A DNA stretch of 64,000 bases. Source: Massilia brevitalea. GTDB taxonomy: Bacteria > Pseudomonadota > Gammaproteobacteria > Burkholderiales > Burkholderiaceae_D. Below are positions 16,992 to 26,717 of the stretch, in pieces. The position numbers and the translations under genes are program-made. The first letter of the stretch is position 1; each line of letters starts with the position of its first letter. The stretch lies in contig NZ_JAULSI010000007.1 of assembly GCF_030711405.1 (NCBI RefSeq), forward strand, positions 88,772 to 152,771. Reading direction: 5' to 3'. Under the pieces are notes generated by a model that ran no database searches, was not told where the DNA came from, and saw only the letters and a program-made list of their open reading frames with translations.

Positions 16992-19900
16992 ATGCATCCT
17001 TCCGGGGCCGGCCGCTTCATGAAGACCATGCTGTCGATTGACACGAATACGGCGCAGGACGCTTTACCGGGTGCGCCGCCGGATATGCAGGCACGGCCTG
17101 CGGAAGCGGCTGCGTTTGCGCCGCGCTGCATTTCCATCGACCTCGAAGTCGGTGTCACGGACAACACGATCCATGCCTTTGCCGGCGTGCTCGGCGACAC
17201 CGGCAATGCCTGCGTGTTCCGTCGCGGCGACTTGGCCCAGGCCCTGGCAAAGCTCGACGAATTCGCCGGCGCGGCGGCATTCGTCCTTGGCCACAACTTC
17301 ATCGCCTTCGACCGGGTGCACCTGGCGGCAGCCAGTCCCGACCTGAAGTTGTTGCAACTGCCGGTGGTGGACACGCTCTGCCTGAATCCGCTGGCCTTTC
17401 CGCGCAACCCTTACCACCGCCTGGTCAAGCATTACCAGGACGGGCAACTCCAGCGCGGCCAGCTGAACAACCCGGAACTCGACGCCCGGCTGACCTTGCA
17501 TGTCTTGCGCGACCAGCTGGCGGCACTGCAGGACACGGCGCGCAGCGACCCCGACCTCCTGGCCGCCTGGCACTGGCTGACCACGACCGATACCACGGTA
17601 TCCGGCCTGAACGCCTTTTTCACGACGATCCGGCGCCTGCCGCGTCCATCCGACGACACAGGGCGCGCCGCGATTGCACGTTATCTCGATGGCCTGGGTT
17701 GCGCCACGCAGGCGGGTCGCTGCATCGAGGAGGCGCACGTGCTGGGCTGGCCGCTCGCCTATGCGCTCGCCTGGCTGTCTGTGTCGAGCAGCAACTCGGT
17801 GATGCCGCCCTGGGTGCGGCACCAGTACCCGCAAGCCGGCGACATCGTGCGCAGGCTGCGCGACACGCCTTGCGGCGATCCCGCCTGTGGCTGGTGCGCC
17901 GAGCGCCACGATGCCCGCAAGGAATTGCAGCGCTGGTTCGGATTCGAGGCTTTTAGGCCGGAGCCGGCGGGCGACGACGGCAAACCCCTGCAGCAAACCA
18001 TTGTTGAGGCCGCCATGGCGGGGCGGCATGTGCTGGGCATTTTGCCAACCGGCACCGGCAAGTCGCTGTGCTACCAGATTCCCGCCCTGTCGCGCTATGA
18101 CAAGACCGGCGCATTGACGGTCGTGATCTCGCCGCTGGTGGCGCTGATGGCCGACCAGGTCGCCGGTCTCGAAGTGCGCGGAATCGCCAGCAGCGCGGCC
18201 ATCAATGGACTGCTGTCCTTGCCGGAACGCGCCGATATCCTGGACCGCGTGCGCCTGGGCGACGTCGCGATCCTGATCGTGGCGCCCGAACAGTTGCGCA
18301 GCAAGGCGGTTCGCAAGGTCTTGTCGCAGCGCGAAATCGGGATGTGGGTGCTGGACGAAGCGCACTGCATCTCGAAGTGGGGCCACGATTTCCGTCCCGA
18401 CTACCGCTATGTCGGCCGTTTCATCCGCGAATCGGCGCAGGGCGCCGCACCGCCGACCATCCTGTGCCTGACCGCGACCGCGAAACCCGAGGTGGTGCAG
18501 GACATGGTCGGCCATTTCCGCGACAAGGTCGGCGTCGACCTGCAGGTCCTGAACGGCGGCGCGCGCCGCGATAACCTCGCATTCGAGTTCTTGCCGACGA
18601 CGCCGGCGGCGAAGTTCGCCAGCGTGCACGGCTTGCTGGAGCAGGAACTGCCGGCCGGCGCGCCCGGCGGCGCCATTGTCTACTGCGCCTCGCGCAAGCA
18701 AACCGAGGAGATCGCGCGCTATCTGCAAGAGAAGGGGGTGGCCGCCGCCTATTTCCACGCCGGACTCGCCGCCGAGACCAAGAAAACCACGCAGCAGCGT
18801 TTCATCGGCGGCGAGCTGCAGGTAATCGCCGCCACCAACGCCTTTGGCATGGGCATCGACAAGCCCGACGTGCGCCTGGTCATCCATGCCGACATGCCCG
18901 GCTCGCTCGAGAACTACCTGCAGGAAGCCGGCCGCGCCGGACGCGACCGTGCCCATGCGCGCTGCGTCCTGCTGTATTCGCCGCTCGATGTCGAGCGCCA
19001 GTTCGGCATGTCGGCCAGGTCCCGGCTCACGCAACGCGAGATCGGCTCGGTCCTGCGCGCCTTGCGTGCGCTCGAGCGCAGGAAAAAGGACGACGGGGAG
19101 GTCATCGCCACGCCGGGCGAGATCCTGGCTGAGGACAGCGAAGGCGTGTTCGAACGCGACAAGACCACCGACGACACCCGCGTGCGCACTGCGGTGTCGT
19201 GGCTGGAAGAAGCGGGCCTGCTGTTGCGCGAGGAAAACCACGTCCAGATGTTTCCCTCGTCGCTCAAGGTGCAGTCGATCGAGGAGGCGCGCCGCAAGCT
19301 CGAGGACATGTCCCTGTTCGACAGCTACCGCAATGCCCTGCTGGCGCTGGTGCAGGCGATGCTCGGCGCCGACGCCGACGAGGGCATCTCGACCGACGAG
19401 CTGATGGGCCTGTCCGGCCTGAATGCGCAGAAACTGCGCGCCGCCCTGTACGACCTCGAGCGTCTTGGCATCGCCAGCAACGACACCTTGCTGACGGCCT
19501 ATGTGCACGCGGGCGTGGCCAGCGCGTCGCTCAAGCGCCTGGACGATGCCGTGGCGCTCGAAACCACGCTGATCGAGGCCTTGCGCAGCGCCGCGCCGGA
19601 CCTGGAGCGCGGCGCCGCTTCGGTGCTGCACTTGCGCCAGGCAACCCAGGCCCTCAAGGATGCGGGAAACGCCGGCGCCTTGCCCGAGAAAATCGTCCGC
19701 CTGCTCAATGGCCTGGCCGCCGACGGCCGCACCGAGGATGGCGGCATCGGCAGCCTGCGCCTGCGCCGGCTGGATGCCGAGCACATGCAGGTGACGCTGC
19801 AGCGCGAATGGGGCAAGCTGGTACGCACCGCCGAACTGCGGCGGCAAGCGGCCAGCCTGGTGCTGCGCCACTTGCTGTCGACCTTGCCAGCGGGCGCGCG

Positions 19901-22241
19901 CGGCACTGACCTGCTGGCCGAAACCAGCCTTGGCCGGCTGCATGCCGCCTTGAAGGAAGATGTCGTCCTCCTGGCGGAGATCAAGGATTCCGGAAAACTG
20001 CTCGACCGGGCCTTGTTGTGGCTGCACGAGCAGGAAGTGATCCGCTTGAACAAGGGGCTGGCCGTGTTCCGGCCGGCAATGACGATCCGCCTCGCGGCCG
20101 AGCGCCGCAATTTCGTAAAGGCCGACTTTGCGCCCCTGAAGATGCATTACGACGAGCAGGTCGTCCAGATCCACGTGATGGCCGAGTTCGTGCGGCGCGG
20201 CCTGCAGGCCGTTGCGCAGGCCCTGCAGCTGATCGTCGATTATTTCAGGCTGGACCGGGACGCCTTTTTGCGTCTCTGGCTGCCGGCGACGCAAAAGGAA
20301 CTCGAGCGGCAGACCACGCCGGCGTCCTGGACCGCCATCGTGGAGAGCCTGAACAATCCGCACCAGCAAAAGATCGTTGCCGACGACCGCGAGCAGACCA
20401 ATGTGCTGGCGCTGGCCGGCCCCGGCTCAGGCAAGACGCGGGTGCTGGTGCACCGCATCGCCTACCTGGTGCGGGTCCGGCGCGAGAACCCACATGGCAT
20501 CCTGGCACTGGCCTACAACCGGCATGCCGCGATCGAGATCCGGCGCCGGCTGAACGAGCTTATCGGCGACGACGCGCGCGGCGTGATGGTCATGACCTGT
20601 CATGCATTCGCCATGCGCCTGACCGGCACGAGTTTTCGCAAGCACGCCGCGCAGCACGAGGATGCCTTCGAAGAGGTGATGCGTGCCGCGGTGGCCCTGC
20701 TGCAGGGCGATGGCGCCGCGCCCGACGAAGCCGATGCCCAGCGCGACCGCCTGCTCGCCGGCTTTCGCTGGGTGCTGGTCGACGAATACCAGGACATCGG
20801 CCCGGGGCAGTACGCGCTCATTTCCGCCATCGCCGGCCGTACCCGGTCCGACGAGGACGGACGCCTGAGCCTGTTCGCGGTGGGCGACGACGACCAGAAC
20901 ATCTATGCCTTCGGCGGCGCCAGCGTCGATTTCATCCGGCGTTTCGAGGCGGACTACGATGCCAGGCCAGCCTTCCTGGTCGAGAACTACCGTTCCACGC
21001 ACCATATCGTCGATGCCGCCAACCGCATCATCGAGCCGGCCGCAGGCCGCATGAAGACCGGGCACCCGATCGGCGTCGACCGCGCCCGCCTGCGCGCCGC
21101 ACCAGGCGGCAGCTGGCAGGAGATCGATCCGCTGGCGCAGGGGCGGGTGCAGGTGCTGCGCACCGGCAACGGGGCAGGGCGCCAGGCGCTGGGAATCATG
21201 GGCGAACTGCGGCGCCAGGCCAGCCTCTCGTCCACCTGGAGCTGGAACCGCGTGGCGGTCATCGCGCGCGACTGGAAAACGCTGGAACCCGTGCGCAGCT
21301 ACTGCGAAATGAACGGCATTCCGGTGCAGATGGCCGACCAGGAGATGCTGCACTGCTGGCACCTGCGCGAAACGCGCCAGCTCGTCGCCAGCCTGCGCGC
21401 GCGGCCGGACGGCCTGCTACGCGCCAGGGACATCCAGGACGCCATCCTGGCGCAGGGTAGCGGACCATGGTGGGAGGTGCTGCGCGACGCCGCCGGACAG
21501 TACGCACTCGATACCGGCGGGGCCGAGCTGCCGGGCGAGCACTTCGTCGAATGGCTGGCCGAGTGGGGCCGGGAGTTGCGCCGCCGCCAGGGCGGCCTGC
21601 TGCTGCTAACGGCGCACCGCGCCAAGGGGCTGGAGTTCGACCATGTTGCCGTGCTTGATGGCGGCTGGGGCCGTTCCAGCCCGAACGAGGACCCGGACGC
21701 GTCGCGCCGCCTGTTCTATGTTGCCATGACACGGGCACGCCACACCCTCATGCTGGCCGACACGGACAGCGGCCACCCTTACCTCACGCGCCTGGCCGAT
21801 GCTTCCTGCGCGCTGCTGCGCACGCTGCCCACGCAAGCCTCGCCCTTGCCGCGGGAGCGGCGCTACCTGCGGCCGACGCTGGCCGACATCGATCTTGGCC
21901 ATGCCGGGCGTTACGGGAAGGCCGATCCGGTCCATGCGGCCATCGCGGCACTCGGGGCCGGTTCCCCGTTGCTGCTGGCGCGAGGTTTGCGCGGATGGGA
22001 GCTGCACAACGCGGCAGGCCAGGTCGTGGGCCGCCTGGCCAGGTCGTTCCAGCCGCCGCCCGGCATGCGTTGCATACAGGCCCACGTGCACGCCGTCGTC
22101 ACCCGCCGGCGCAAGGACACGGACCCGGACTACCTCGACCGGGTCCGTTGCGACGACTGGGAAGTGATCGTGCCGGAGCTGGTTTTCGAATCGGCGGCAC
22201 GCCATGAAACGCCGATGCGCGACCGCGCACAGGCCGGTTGA
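16992..22241 (+). CDS. Giant fusion: exonuclease-like domain + RecQ helicase + UvrD-like helicase
   Basis: A 1749-residue protein with three recognisable parts. (1) Residues ~45-175 resemble the DEDD exonuclease fold: SIDLEVG (Asp50, Glu52), LGHNFIAFD (~99-107) and NPELDARLT (Asp164); the usual motif-III His is Asn. (2) Residues ~330-800 are a RecQ helicase: ILPTGTGKS (Walker A ~350-356), VLDEAHCISKWGHD (DEAH 455-458), GRAGRD, then a winged-helix-like region (GVFERDKTTDDTRVRTAVSWL). (3) Residues ~1120-1620 are a UvrD/PcrA-like SF1 helicase: LAGPGSGKTRVL (~1145), VDEYQDIG (1264), AVGDDDQNIYAFGGA, TAHRAKGLEFDHVAVL and YVAMTRARHTLM. A Cys cluster (CGDPACGWC) precedes RecQ. Each half looks intact. 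Two helicases of opposite polarity on one chain suggest a DNA-repair or defence motor. It stands alone between phaR and rimO. ATG codons at 17019 and 17028 are alternative starts. Confidence 0.85.
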   Translation: MHPSGAGRFMKTMLSIDTNTAQDALPGAPPDMQARPAEAAAFAPRCISIDLEVGVTDNTIHAFAGVLGDTGNACVFRRGDLAQALAKLDEFAGAAAFVLGHNFIAFDRVHLAAASPDLKLLQLPVVDTLCLNPLAFPRNPYHRLVKHYQDGQLQRGQLNNPELDARLTLHVLRDQLAALQDTARSDPDLLAAWHWLTTTDTTVSGLNAFFTTIRRLPRPSDDTGRAAIARYLDGLGCATQAGRCIEEAHVLGWPLAYALAWLSVSSSNSVMPPWVRHQYPQAGDIVRRLRDTPCGDPACGWCAERHDARKELQRWFGFEAFRPEPAGDDGKPLQQTIVEAAMAGRHVLGILPTGTGKSLCYQIPALSRYDKTGALTVVISPLVALMADQVAGLEVRGIASSAAINGLLSLPERADILDRVRLGDVAILIVAPEQLRSKAVRKVLSQREIGMWVLDEAHCISKWGHDFRPDYRYVGRFIRESAQGAAPPTILCLTATAKPEVVQDMVGHFRDKVGVDLQVLNGGARRDNLAFEFLPTTPAAKFASVHGLLEQELPAGAPGGAIVYCASRKQTEEIARYLQEKGVAAAYFHAGLAAETKKTTQQRFIGGELQVIAATNAFGMGIDKPDVRLVIHADMPGSLENYLQEAGRAGRDRAHARCVLLYSPLDVERQFGMSARSRLTQREIGSVLRALRALERRKKDDGEVIATPGEILAEDSEGVFERDKTTDDTRVRTAVSWLEEAGLLLREENHVQMFPSSLKVQSIEEARRKLEDMSLFDSYRNALLALVQAMLGADADEGISTDELMGLSGLNAQKLRAALYDLERLGIASNDTLLTAYVHAGVASASLKRLDDAVALETTLIEALRSAAPDLERGAASVLHLRQATQALKDAGNAGALPEKIVRLLNGLAADGRTEDGGIGSLRLRRLDAEHMQVTLQREWGKLVRTAELRRQAASLVLRHLLSTLPAGARGTDLLAETSLGRLHAALKEDVVLLAEIKDSGKLLDRALLWLHEQEVIRLNKGLAVFRPAMTIRLAAERRNFVKADFAPLKMHYDEQVVQIHVMAEFVRRGLQAVAQALQLIVDYFRLDRDAFLRLWLPATQKELERQTTPASWTAIVESLNNPHQQKIVADDREQTNVLALAGPGSGKTRVLVHRIAYLVRVRRENPHGILALAYNRHAAIEIRRRLNELIGDDARGVMVMTCHAFAMRLTGTSFRKHAAQHEDAFEEVMRAAVALLQGDGAAPDEADAQRDRLLAGFRWVLVDEYQDIGPGQYALISAIAGRTRSDEDGRLSLFAVGDDDQNIYAFGGASVDFIRRFEADYDARPAFLVENYRSTHHIVDAANRIIEPAAGRMKTGHPIGVDRARLRAAPGGSWQEIDPLAQGRVQVLRTGNGAGRQALGIMGELRRQASLSSTWSWNRVAVIARDWKTLEPVRSYCEMNGIPVQMADQEMLHCWHLRETRQLVASLRARPDGLLRARDIQDAILAQGSGPWWEVLRDAAGQYALDTGGAELPGEHFVEWLAEWGRELRRRQGGLLLLTAHRAKGLEFDHVAVLDGGWGRSSPNEDPDASRRLFYVAMTRARHTLMLADTDSGHPYLTRLADASCALLRTLPTQASPLPRERRYLRPTLADIDLGHAGRYGKADPVHAAIAALGAGSPLLLARGLRGWELHNAAGQVVGRLARSFQPPPGMRCIQAHVHAVVTRRRKDTDPDYLDRVRCDDWEVIVPELVFESAARHETPMRDRAQAG

Positions 22242-22350
22242 AGGACTCGCCCTGTTGCGCTGGCGGTAACAGGGCCTGCCCGAGGGCTGCCAAGCTTGCC
22301 CCGCTTCGGGTACAATCTCCGATTGCCCCGAACATTTGCCGTCTTCCTCC

Positions 22351-23760
22351 ATGACCGAACTCCGTCGTAATCCTCTCCCCACCAGTCTCGATGCCGTCAC
22401 CGGCGCGCAAGTCGCCCCGAAGGTCGGCTTCGTCTCGCTCGGCTGCCCGAAGGCGCTGGTCGACTCCGAGCAGATCCTGACCCAGCTGCGTGCCGAGGGT
22501 TACCAGACCGCCAAGTCCTACGCCGGCGCCGATTTGGTGATCGTCAACACCTGCGGCTTCATCGACGCCGCGGTACAGGAGTCGCTCGACGCCATCGGCG
22601 AAGCCCTGGCCGAGAACGGCAAAGTGATCGTCACCGGCTGCCTGGGCGCGAAGAAGGATGCCTCGGGCCAGGACATCATCACCAAGGTACACCCGAAAGT
22701 ACTGGCCGTGACCGGCCCGCATGCCGTGGCCGAAGTCATGAACTCGGTGCACACCCACCTGCCGAAGCCGCACGACCCCTTCGTCGACCTGGTGCCGGAC
22801 CACGGCGTCAAGCTGACCCCGAAGCACTACGCCTACCTGAAGATTTCCGAAGGCTGCAACCACCGCTGCAGCTTCTGCATCATCCCGTCGATGCGCGGCG
22901 ACCTGGTCTCGCGCCCGATCCACGAAGTGCTGACGGAAGCGGAAAACCTGTTCAAGGCCGGCGTCAAGGAACTGCTGGTCATTTCGCAGGACACCTCGGC
23001 CTACGGCGTGGACGTCAAGTTCCGCACCGGCTTCTGGAACGGCCGCCCGATCAAGACCCACATGACGCAACTGGTGGAAGCCCTGGGCCAGCTGGCGCGC
23101 CAGTACGACGCCTGGGTGCGCCTGCACTACGTCTACCCCTACCCGCACGTCGACCACGCGATCCCGCTGATGGGCGACGGCCACGTGCTGCCTTACCTCG
23201 ACATCCCGATGCAGCACGCGCACCCGGACGTCCTGAAGCGCATGAAGCGTCCGGCCAGCGGCGAAAAGAACCTGGACCGCATCCTGGCCTGGCGCAAGAT
23301 GAACCCGGACCTGACGATCCGCTCCACCTTCATCGCCGGCTTCCCGGGCGAAACCGAAGAAGAGTTCGAATACCTGCTCGACTTCCTGCGTGAAGCGCAG
23401 ATCGACCGCCTCGGCTGCTTCGCCTACTCGCCGGTCGAAGGCGCCACCGCCAACGAGCTGGCCAATCCGGTGCCGGAAGCCGTGCGCGAAGAACGCCGCG
23501 CCCGCGTCATGCTGCTGCAGGAAGAAATCTCGGCCAAGCGCCTGCAGGCGAAAGTCGGCAAGACCATCCGCGTGATCATCGACGAAGTCAATCCGCGCGA
23601 AGCCATCGGCCGCTCGGCTGCGGACGCCCCGGAAATCGACGGCGTCGTCCACATCAAGCGCTCGCTGGTGCCGGGCAAGACCAAGCTCGCCGTCGGCCAG
23701 TTCGCCGACGTCATCGTCACCAAGGCCGACGCCCACGACCTCTGGGCCAGCGTCGCGTAA
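22351..23760 (+). CDS. rimO: Ribosomal protein S12 methylthiotransferase RimO
   Basis: A 469-residue radical-SAM enzyme that adds a methylthio group to an Asp of ribosomal protein S12. The N-terminal UPF0004 domain binds one Fe-S cluster through Cys32 ([12 protein letters not shown]), Cys68 (NTCGFI) and Cys97 (TGCLGA); the radical-SAM cluster uses C169-x3-C173-x2-C176 (CNHRCSFC). A C-terminal TRAM domain (about 400-469) ends the protein. The ATG at 22351 gives the normal length; a TTG at 22336 would add five residues. The RimO-specific VDSE motif separates it from MiaB. Confidence 0.95.
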   Translation: MTELRRNPLPTSLDAVTGAQVAPKVGFVSLGCPKALVDSEQILTQLRAEGYQTAKSYAGADLVIVNTCGFIDAAVQESLDAIGEALAENGKVIVTGCLGAKKDASGQDIITKVHPKVLAVTGPHAVAEVMNSVHTHLPKPHDPFVDLVPDHGVKLTPKHYAYLKISEGCNHRCSFCIIPSMRGDLVSRPIHEVLTEAENLFKAGVKELLVISQDTSAYGVDVKFRTGFWNGRPIKTHMTQLVEALGQLARQYDAWVRLHYVYPYPHVDHAIPLMGDGHVLPYLDIPMQHAHPDVLKRMKRPASGEKNLDRILAWRKMNPDLTIRSTFIAGFPGETEEEFEYLLDFLREAQIDRLGCFAYSPVEGATANELANPVPEAVREERRARVMLLQEEISAKRLQAKVGKTIRVIIDEVNPREAIGRSAADAPEIDGVVHIKRSLVPGKTKLAVGQFADVIVTKADAHDLWASVA

Positions 23761-23802
23761 GAGGCTTGTCGTGGCCTGGGTGCTGAATGTGACCGGGTTT
23801 AC

Positions 23803-23830
23803 GTAGGGTGGGCACTTGTGCCCACGCGGT
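23803..23830. repeat. REP-like palindrome, copy 2
   Basis: GTAGGGTGGGCAC-TT-GTGCCCACGCGGT: a GTAG head followed by a hairpin. It lies 42 nt after rimO in the gap before metC. It is identical to the copies starting at 25144, 44909 and 60186. Confidence 0.85.
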
Positions 23831-23908
23831 CCAGCACCGTAGCATTGCCGGCCACTGTTATCACCAACAGCGCCGGCATTTTCATATCCGTCATTTGAAA
23901 GTGCCCCC

Positions 23909-25072
23909 ATGACCAAGAAGTCCCTCCAAACCACGCTCATCCACACCGACTACACCGCGCCCGCCGGCTTTGACGCCTACCCACCCGGCATCCACCGCGC
24001 CTCCACCGTCCTGTTCGAGAACGTCGCCGCCCTCCGTTCCGGCGACTGGAAAAACAAGACCGCCTACACCTACGGCCTGCACGGCACGCCCACCACCTTC
24101 ACCCTCGAAGCCCGCCTGGCCGAGATCGAAGGCGGCGCCCACTGCCTGCTCGCCCCGTCCGGCCTGTCCGCGATCTCGATGGTCGACTTCGCCCTCCTGA
24201 AATCCGGCGACGACGTCCTCCTCCCTGACAACGTCTACAACCCGAACCGCGAACTCGGCCGCTGGCTGCAGCAGGACTTCGGCATCACCGCGCGCTACTA
24301 CGACCCCATGGTCGGCGCCGGCATCGCGGAACTGATCCAGCCGAACACAAAACTGATCTGGACCGAAGCCCCCGGCTCGGTGTCGATGGAAGTGCCCGAC
24401 CTGCGCGCCATCTGCGCCGCCGCCCACGAGAAGAACGTGCTGGTGGCGCTGGACAACACCTGGTCCGCCGGCCTGGCCCTGCGCGGCTTCGACCTCGGCG
24501 TCGACATCGTCATGCATGCGCTGACCAAGTACCAGTCGGGCGGCTCGGATTTGCTGATGGGCGCCGTCATCACGCGCGACCGCGCCGTGCACGACAAGCT
24601 GGCCACCGCGCACATGCGCCTTGGCCTGGGCGTGAGCCCCGACGATGCCTACCTGGTGATGCGCGGCTTGCCGACCATGAAGCTGCGTTTCGACGCCCAC
24701 GACCGGGCGGCGCGCAAGGTGGCGGCGTGGCTCAAGAATCGTCCGGAGATCGTGCGCGTGCTGCACCCGGCGTTCGAGGAGTGCCCGGGGCACGCATTCT
24801 GGAAGCGCGACTTTACGGGCGCCGGCGGGCTGTTCTCGGTGATCTTCGACGAGCGTTACACCGAGGTGCAGACGGACCGCTTTGTCGATTCGCTGGAATT
24901 GTTCGGGCTGGGGTACAGCTGGGGCGGGGCGAACAGCCTGGTGGTGCCGTACCGGATGGGGGCGATCCGCGGAAACTGGCAAGAGAAGGGGACGCTGGTT
25001 CGCTTCAATATCGGGCTGGAGGAGCCGGAAGATCTGATTGCGGATATCGAGCGGGCGTTGTCGGTGCTGTGA
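23909..25072 (+). CDS. metC: Cystathionine beta-lyase
   Basis: A 387-residue Cys/Met-metabolism PLP enzyme that would cleave cystathionine to homocysteine, pyruvate and ammonia. Motifs: AYTYGLHGTPTTFTLEARLA (near 56), the SGLSAISM phosphate-binding stretch, PDNVYNPNREL, DNTWSAGLALR and HALTKYQSGGSD with the PLP Lys207. The C-terminal LFGLGYSWGGANSLV matches proteobacterial cystathionine beta-lyases more than gamma-synthases. It stands alone between REP-like repeats; the start follows a short spacer after the repeat with no strong ribosome-binding site. Confidence 0.9.
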   Translation: MTKKSLQTTLIHTDYTAPAGFDAYPPGIHRASTVLFENVAALRSGDWKNKTAYTYGLHGTPTTFTLEARLAEIEGGAHCLLAPSGLSAISMVDFALLKSGDDVLLPDNVYNPNRELGRWLQQDFGITARYYDPMVGAGIAELIQPNTKLIWTEAPGSVSMEVPDLRAICAAAHEKNVLVALDNTWSAGLALRGFDLGVDIVMHALTKYQSGGSDLLMGAVITRDRAVHDKLATAHMRLGLGVSPDDAYLVMRGLPTMKLRFDAHDRAARKVAAWLKNRPEIVRVLHPAFEECPGHAFWKRDFTGAGGLFSVIFDERYTEVQTDRFVDSLELFGLGYSWGGANSLVVPYRMGAIRGNWQEKGTLVRFNIGLEEPEDLIADIERALSVL

Positions 25073-25102
25073 AACTGGCGCTAACTCTGTTCCGATGGAG
25101 TA

Positions 25103-25171
25103 ACCGCGTGGGCACAAGTGCCCACCCTACGAAAACCGGGCCGGTAGGGTGGGCACTTGTGCCCACGCGGT
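25103..25171. repeat. REP-like inverted pair (BIME-like), copies 3 and 4
   Basis: Two copies of the palindrome in opposite orientation: ACCGCGTGGGCAC-AA-GTGCCCACCCTAC (25103-25130) and GTAGGGTGGGCAC-TT-GTGCCCACGCGGT (25144-25171), 13 nt apart, with the GTAG heads facing each other. They occupy the gap between convergent metC and cheV. The pair resembles a bacterial interspersed mosaic element. Confidence 0.85.
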
Positions 25172-25232
25172 ACGGCGCCCGATCAATCGAAACCTGACCG
25201 GGGCGCATATACAGTCCCTGGGCCACAATCAA

Positions 25233-26192
25233 TTACTGCTTCAACACCCGGCGCAAGGTGGTCGCCAAATCCTCAGCCGAGAACTTGGCCACATACGCAT
25301 CCGCTCCCACATTCTTGACGTGCTCTTCGTTCGTGGTCCCCGACAACGACGAATGAATCACCACCGGGATATTCCCGAAGCGCGCATTCTTCTTCACGTT
25401 GCGGGTCAGGGTAAAGCCATCCATCTCCGGCATCTCGAGGTCGGTCAGCACCAGGGCCACCTTGTCGTTGATGCTCTTGCCTTCGGCTTCGGCCTGGGCC
25501 GCGATGCTGTTGAGCTGGTCCCAGCATTCCTTGCCGCTCTTGGTCATCACGTAGGGCAGGCCCATCGCGTCCAGGCCCTGCTCGATGAGGGCGCGCGCCA
25601 CCACCGAGTCGTCGGCCGCCAGCACGATCGAGCCCGGCTTGATCTGGATGCGTGCACCGACCGCCTGCTGGCTGATGTCCGGGCCGGAGTCCGGGTTCAT
25701 GTTGCGCAGGATGGTTTCCACGTCGAGCACCTGGGCCAGGCGGCCCGCTTCGCCGTTTTCGCCATCGAGGCGGGCGATGCTGGTGACCATGCCGCTGCCG
25801 GCGCTCTTTTCGGCCGACATCACCTGGCTCCAGTCCAGGCGCACGATTTCCTCGACGCTCTCGACGGCAAAGGCCTGGGTGGTGCGTGCGAACTCGGTGA
25901 CCAGCATGATGTTCAGGCCGGTCTTCGGCTTGACGCCGGCAATCGCCGGCAAGTCCAGCACCTGGATGATCTGGCCGCGCAGGTTGACCACGCCCAGCAC
26001 CTGCGGCGGCGAACCGGCCACCGCGGTGATGGTCGGCATGGCGACGATCTCGCGGATCTTGAAGACATTGATGCCGAACAGTTCGTTGCGCTCGCCGTGC
26101 TCGTCGCCGCCGAGGCGGAACAGCAGCAACTCGAATTTGTTGGTGCCCGTGAGGTTGCTGCGTTCGTCGACTTCCTGCTGTACCGATTTCAT
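25233..26192 (-). CDS. cheV: Chemotaxis protein CheV (CheW-receiver)
   Basis: A 319-residue cytoplasmic scaffold that couples chemoreceptors to the CheA kinase. The CheW-like domain covers about residues 17-165 (LLLFRLGG, FGINVFKIREIVAMP, GVVNLRGQIIQVLDL). A receiver domain follows (about 185-315): Asp194/195 in VLAADDS, phospho-acceptor Asp251 in VLTDLEMPEMDGF, and Lys in the loop near the C-terminus (AKFSAEDL). No other chemotaxis gene is nearby, so it is an orphan adaptor acting with a system encoded elsewhere. A REP-like pair follows its stop. Confidence 0.93.
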   Translation of the reverse strand: MKSVQQEVDERSNLTGTNKFELLLFRLGGDEHGERNELFGINVFKIREIVAMPTITAVAGSPPQVLGVVNLRGQIIQVLDLPAIAGVKPKTGLNIMLVTEFARTTQAFAVESVEEIVRLDWSQVMSAEKSAGSGMVTSIARLDGENGEAGRLAQVLDVETILRNMNPDSGPDISQQAVGARIQIKPGSIVLAADDSVVARALIEQGLDAMGLPYVMTKSGKECWDQLNSIAAQAEAEGKSINDKVALVLTDLEMPEMDGFTLTRNVKKNARFGNIPVVIHSSLSGTTNEEHVKNVGADAYVAKFSAEDLATTLRRVLKQ

Positions 26193-26268
26193 TTTTCGCC
26201 CTGGAGATTAGTGATGCCCTCAGGAAAGCATTCTAGCTGCGAATTTGCCGAAATGTGTAAAGACCACC

Positions 26269-26628
26269 TCAAAGAGGCATGGGTTTGTTGCTGTTCAGAT
26301 CCAAAAAACCACGAATCAGACGATATGCCTTCCATACCCAGGCCACGCCCCAGACCAGGAAGGCCAGCGGGATGCCGACCACGGTGGCGAAAATGATACC
26401 GCCGACCACCATCCACAGCACGTAATACCAGAAGGAACGGATCATCCAGCTGTGGTGGCTGTAGACCATGCCCACGGTGTCCGGGCGTTTGACGTAATTC
26501 ACGATCACCGGCAGGATCGACAGCGTGCCGAGCGAGAAGAAGAAGGTGGCTGCATGCACCAGGTAGAGGATGCGCGCGAGTTGCTTGGCGTCTTCGGTAT
26601 CGCCGTCGAGTACGAGTTGTTGCGACAT
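26269..26628 (-). CDS. Small inner-membrane protein (DUF4870-like)
   Basis: A 119-residue protein with three probable membrane segments (LARILYLVHAATFFFSLGTL, about 17-43; FWYYVLWMVVGGIIFATVVG, about 67-87; IPLAFLVWGVAWVWKAYRLI, 87-106). The pattern, with HHSWMIRSFWYYVLW in the middle, is typical of small DUF4870-like proteins of unknown function. The start at 26628 has a good ribosome-binding site (AAGGAG, nine nt upstream), which rules out the longer open frame. It lies between trxC and cheV on the same strand and may share a transcript with trxC. Confidence 0.75.
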   Translation of the reverse strand: MSQQLVLDGDTEDAKQLARILYLVHAATFFFSLGTLSILPVIVNYVKRPDTVGMVYSHHSWMIRSFWYYVLWMVVGGIIFATVVGIPLAFLVWGVAWVWKAYRLIRGFLDLNSNKPMPL

Positions 26629-26717
26629 GCTTGTCTCCTTCGGATCGGCCACGTTTGTCTCGATTGTAGCAGCCGCCCGTGGTAATTTCGCCAACTGCCC
26701 CAAGCGTGCGTGGCGTC

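Noticed and set aside
17064..20369. A 1101-codon minus-strand frame opposite the RecQ/UvrD fusion
   Set aside because: Shadow of the clearly conserved helicase; no family features.
25103..25171. CRISPR-like repeat array
   Set aside because: Units are palindromic, only in pairs, irregularly spaced and without Cas genes, so REP/BIME fits better.
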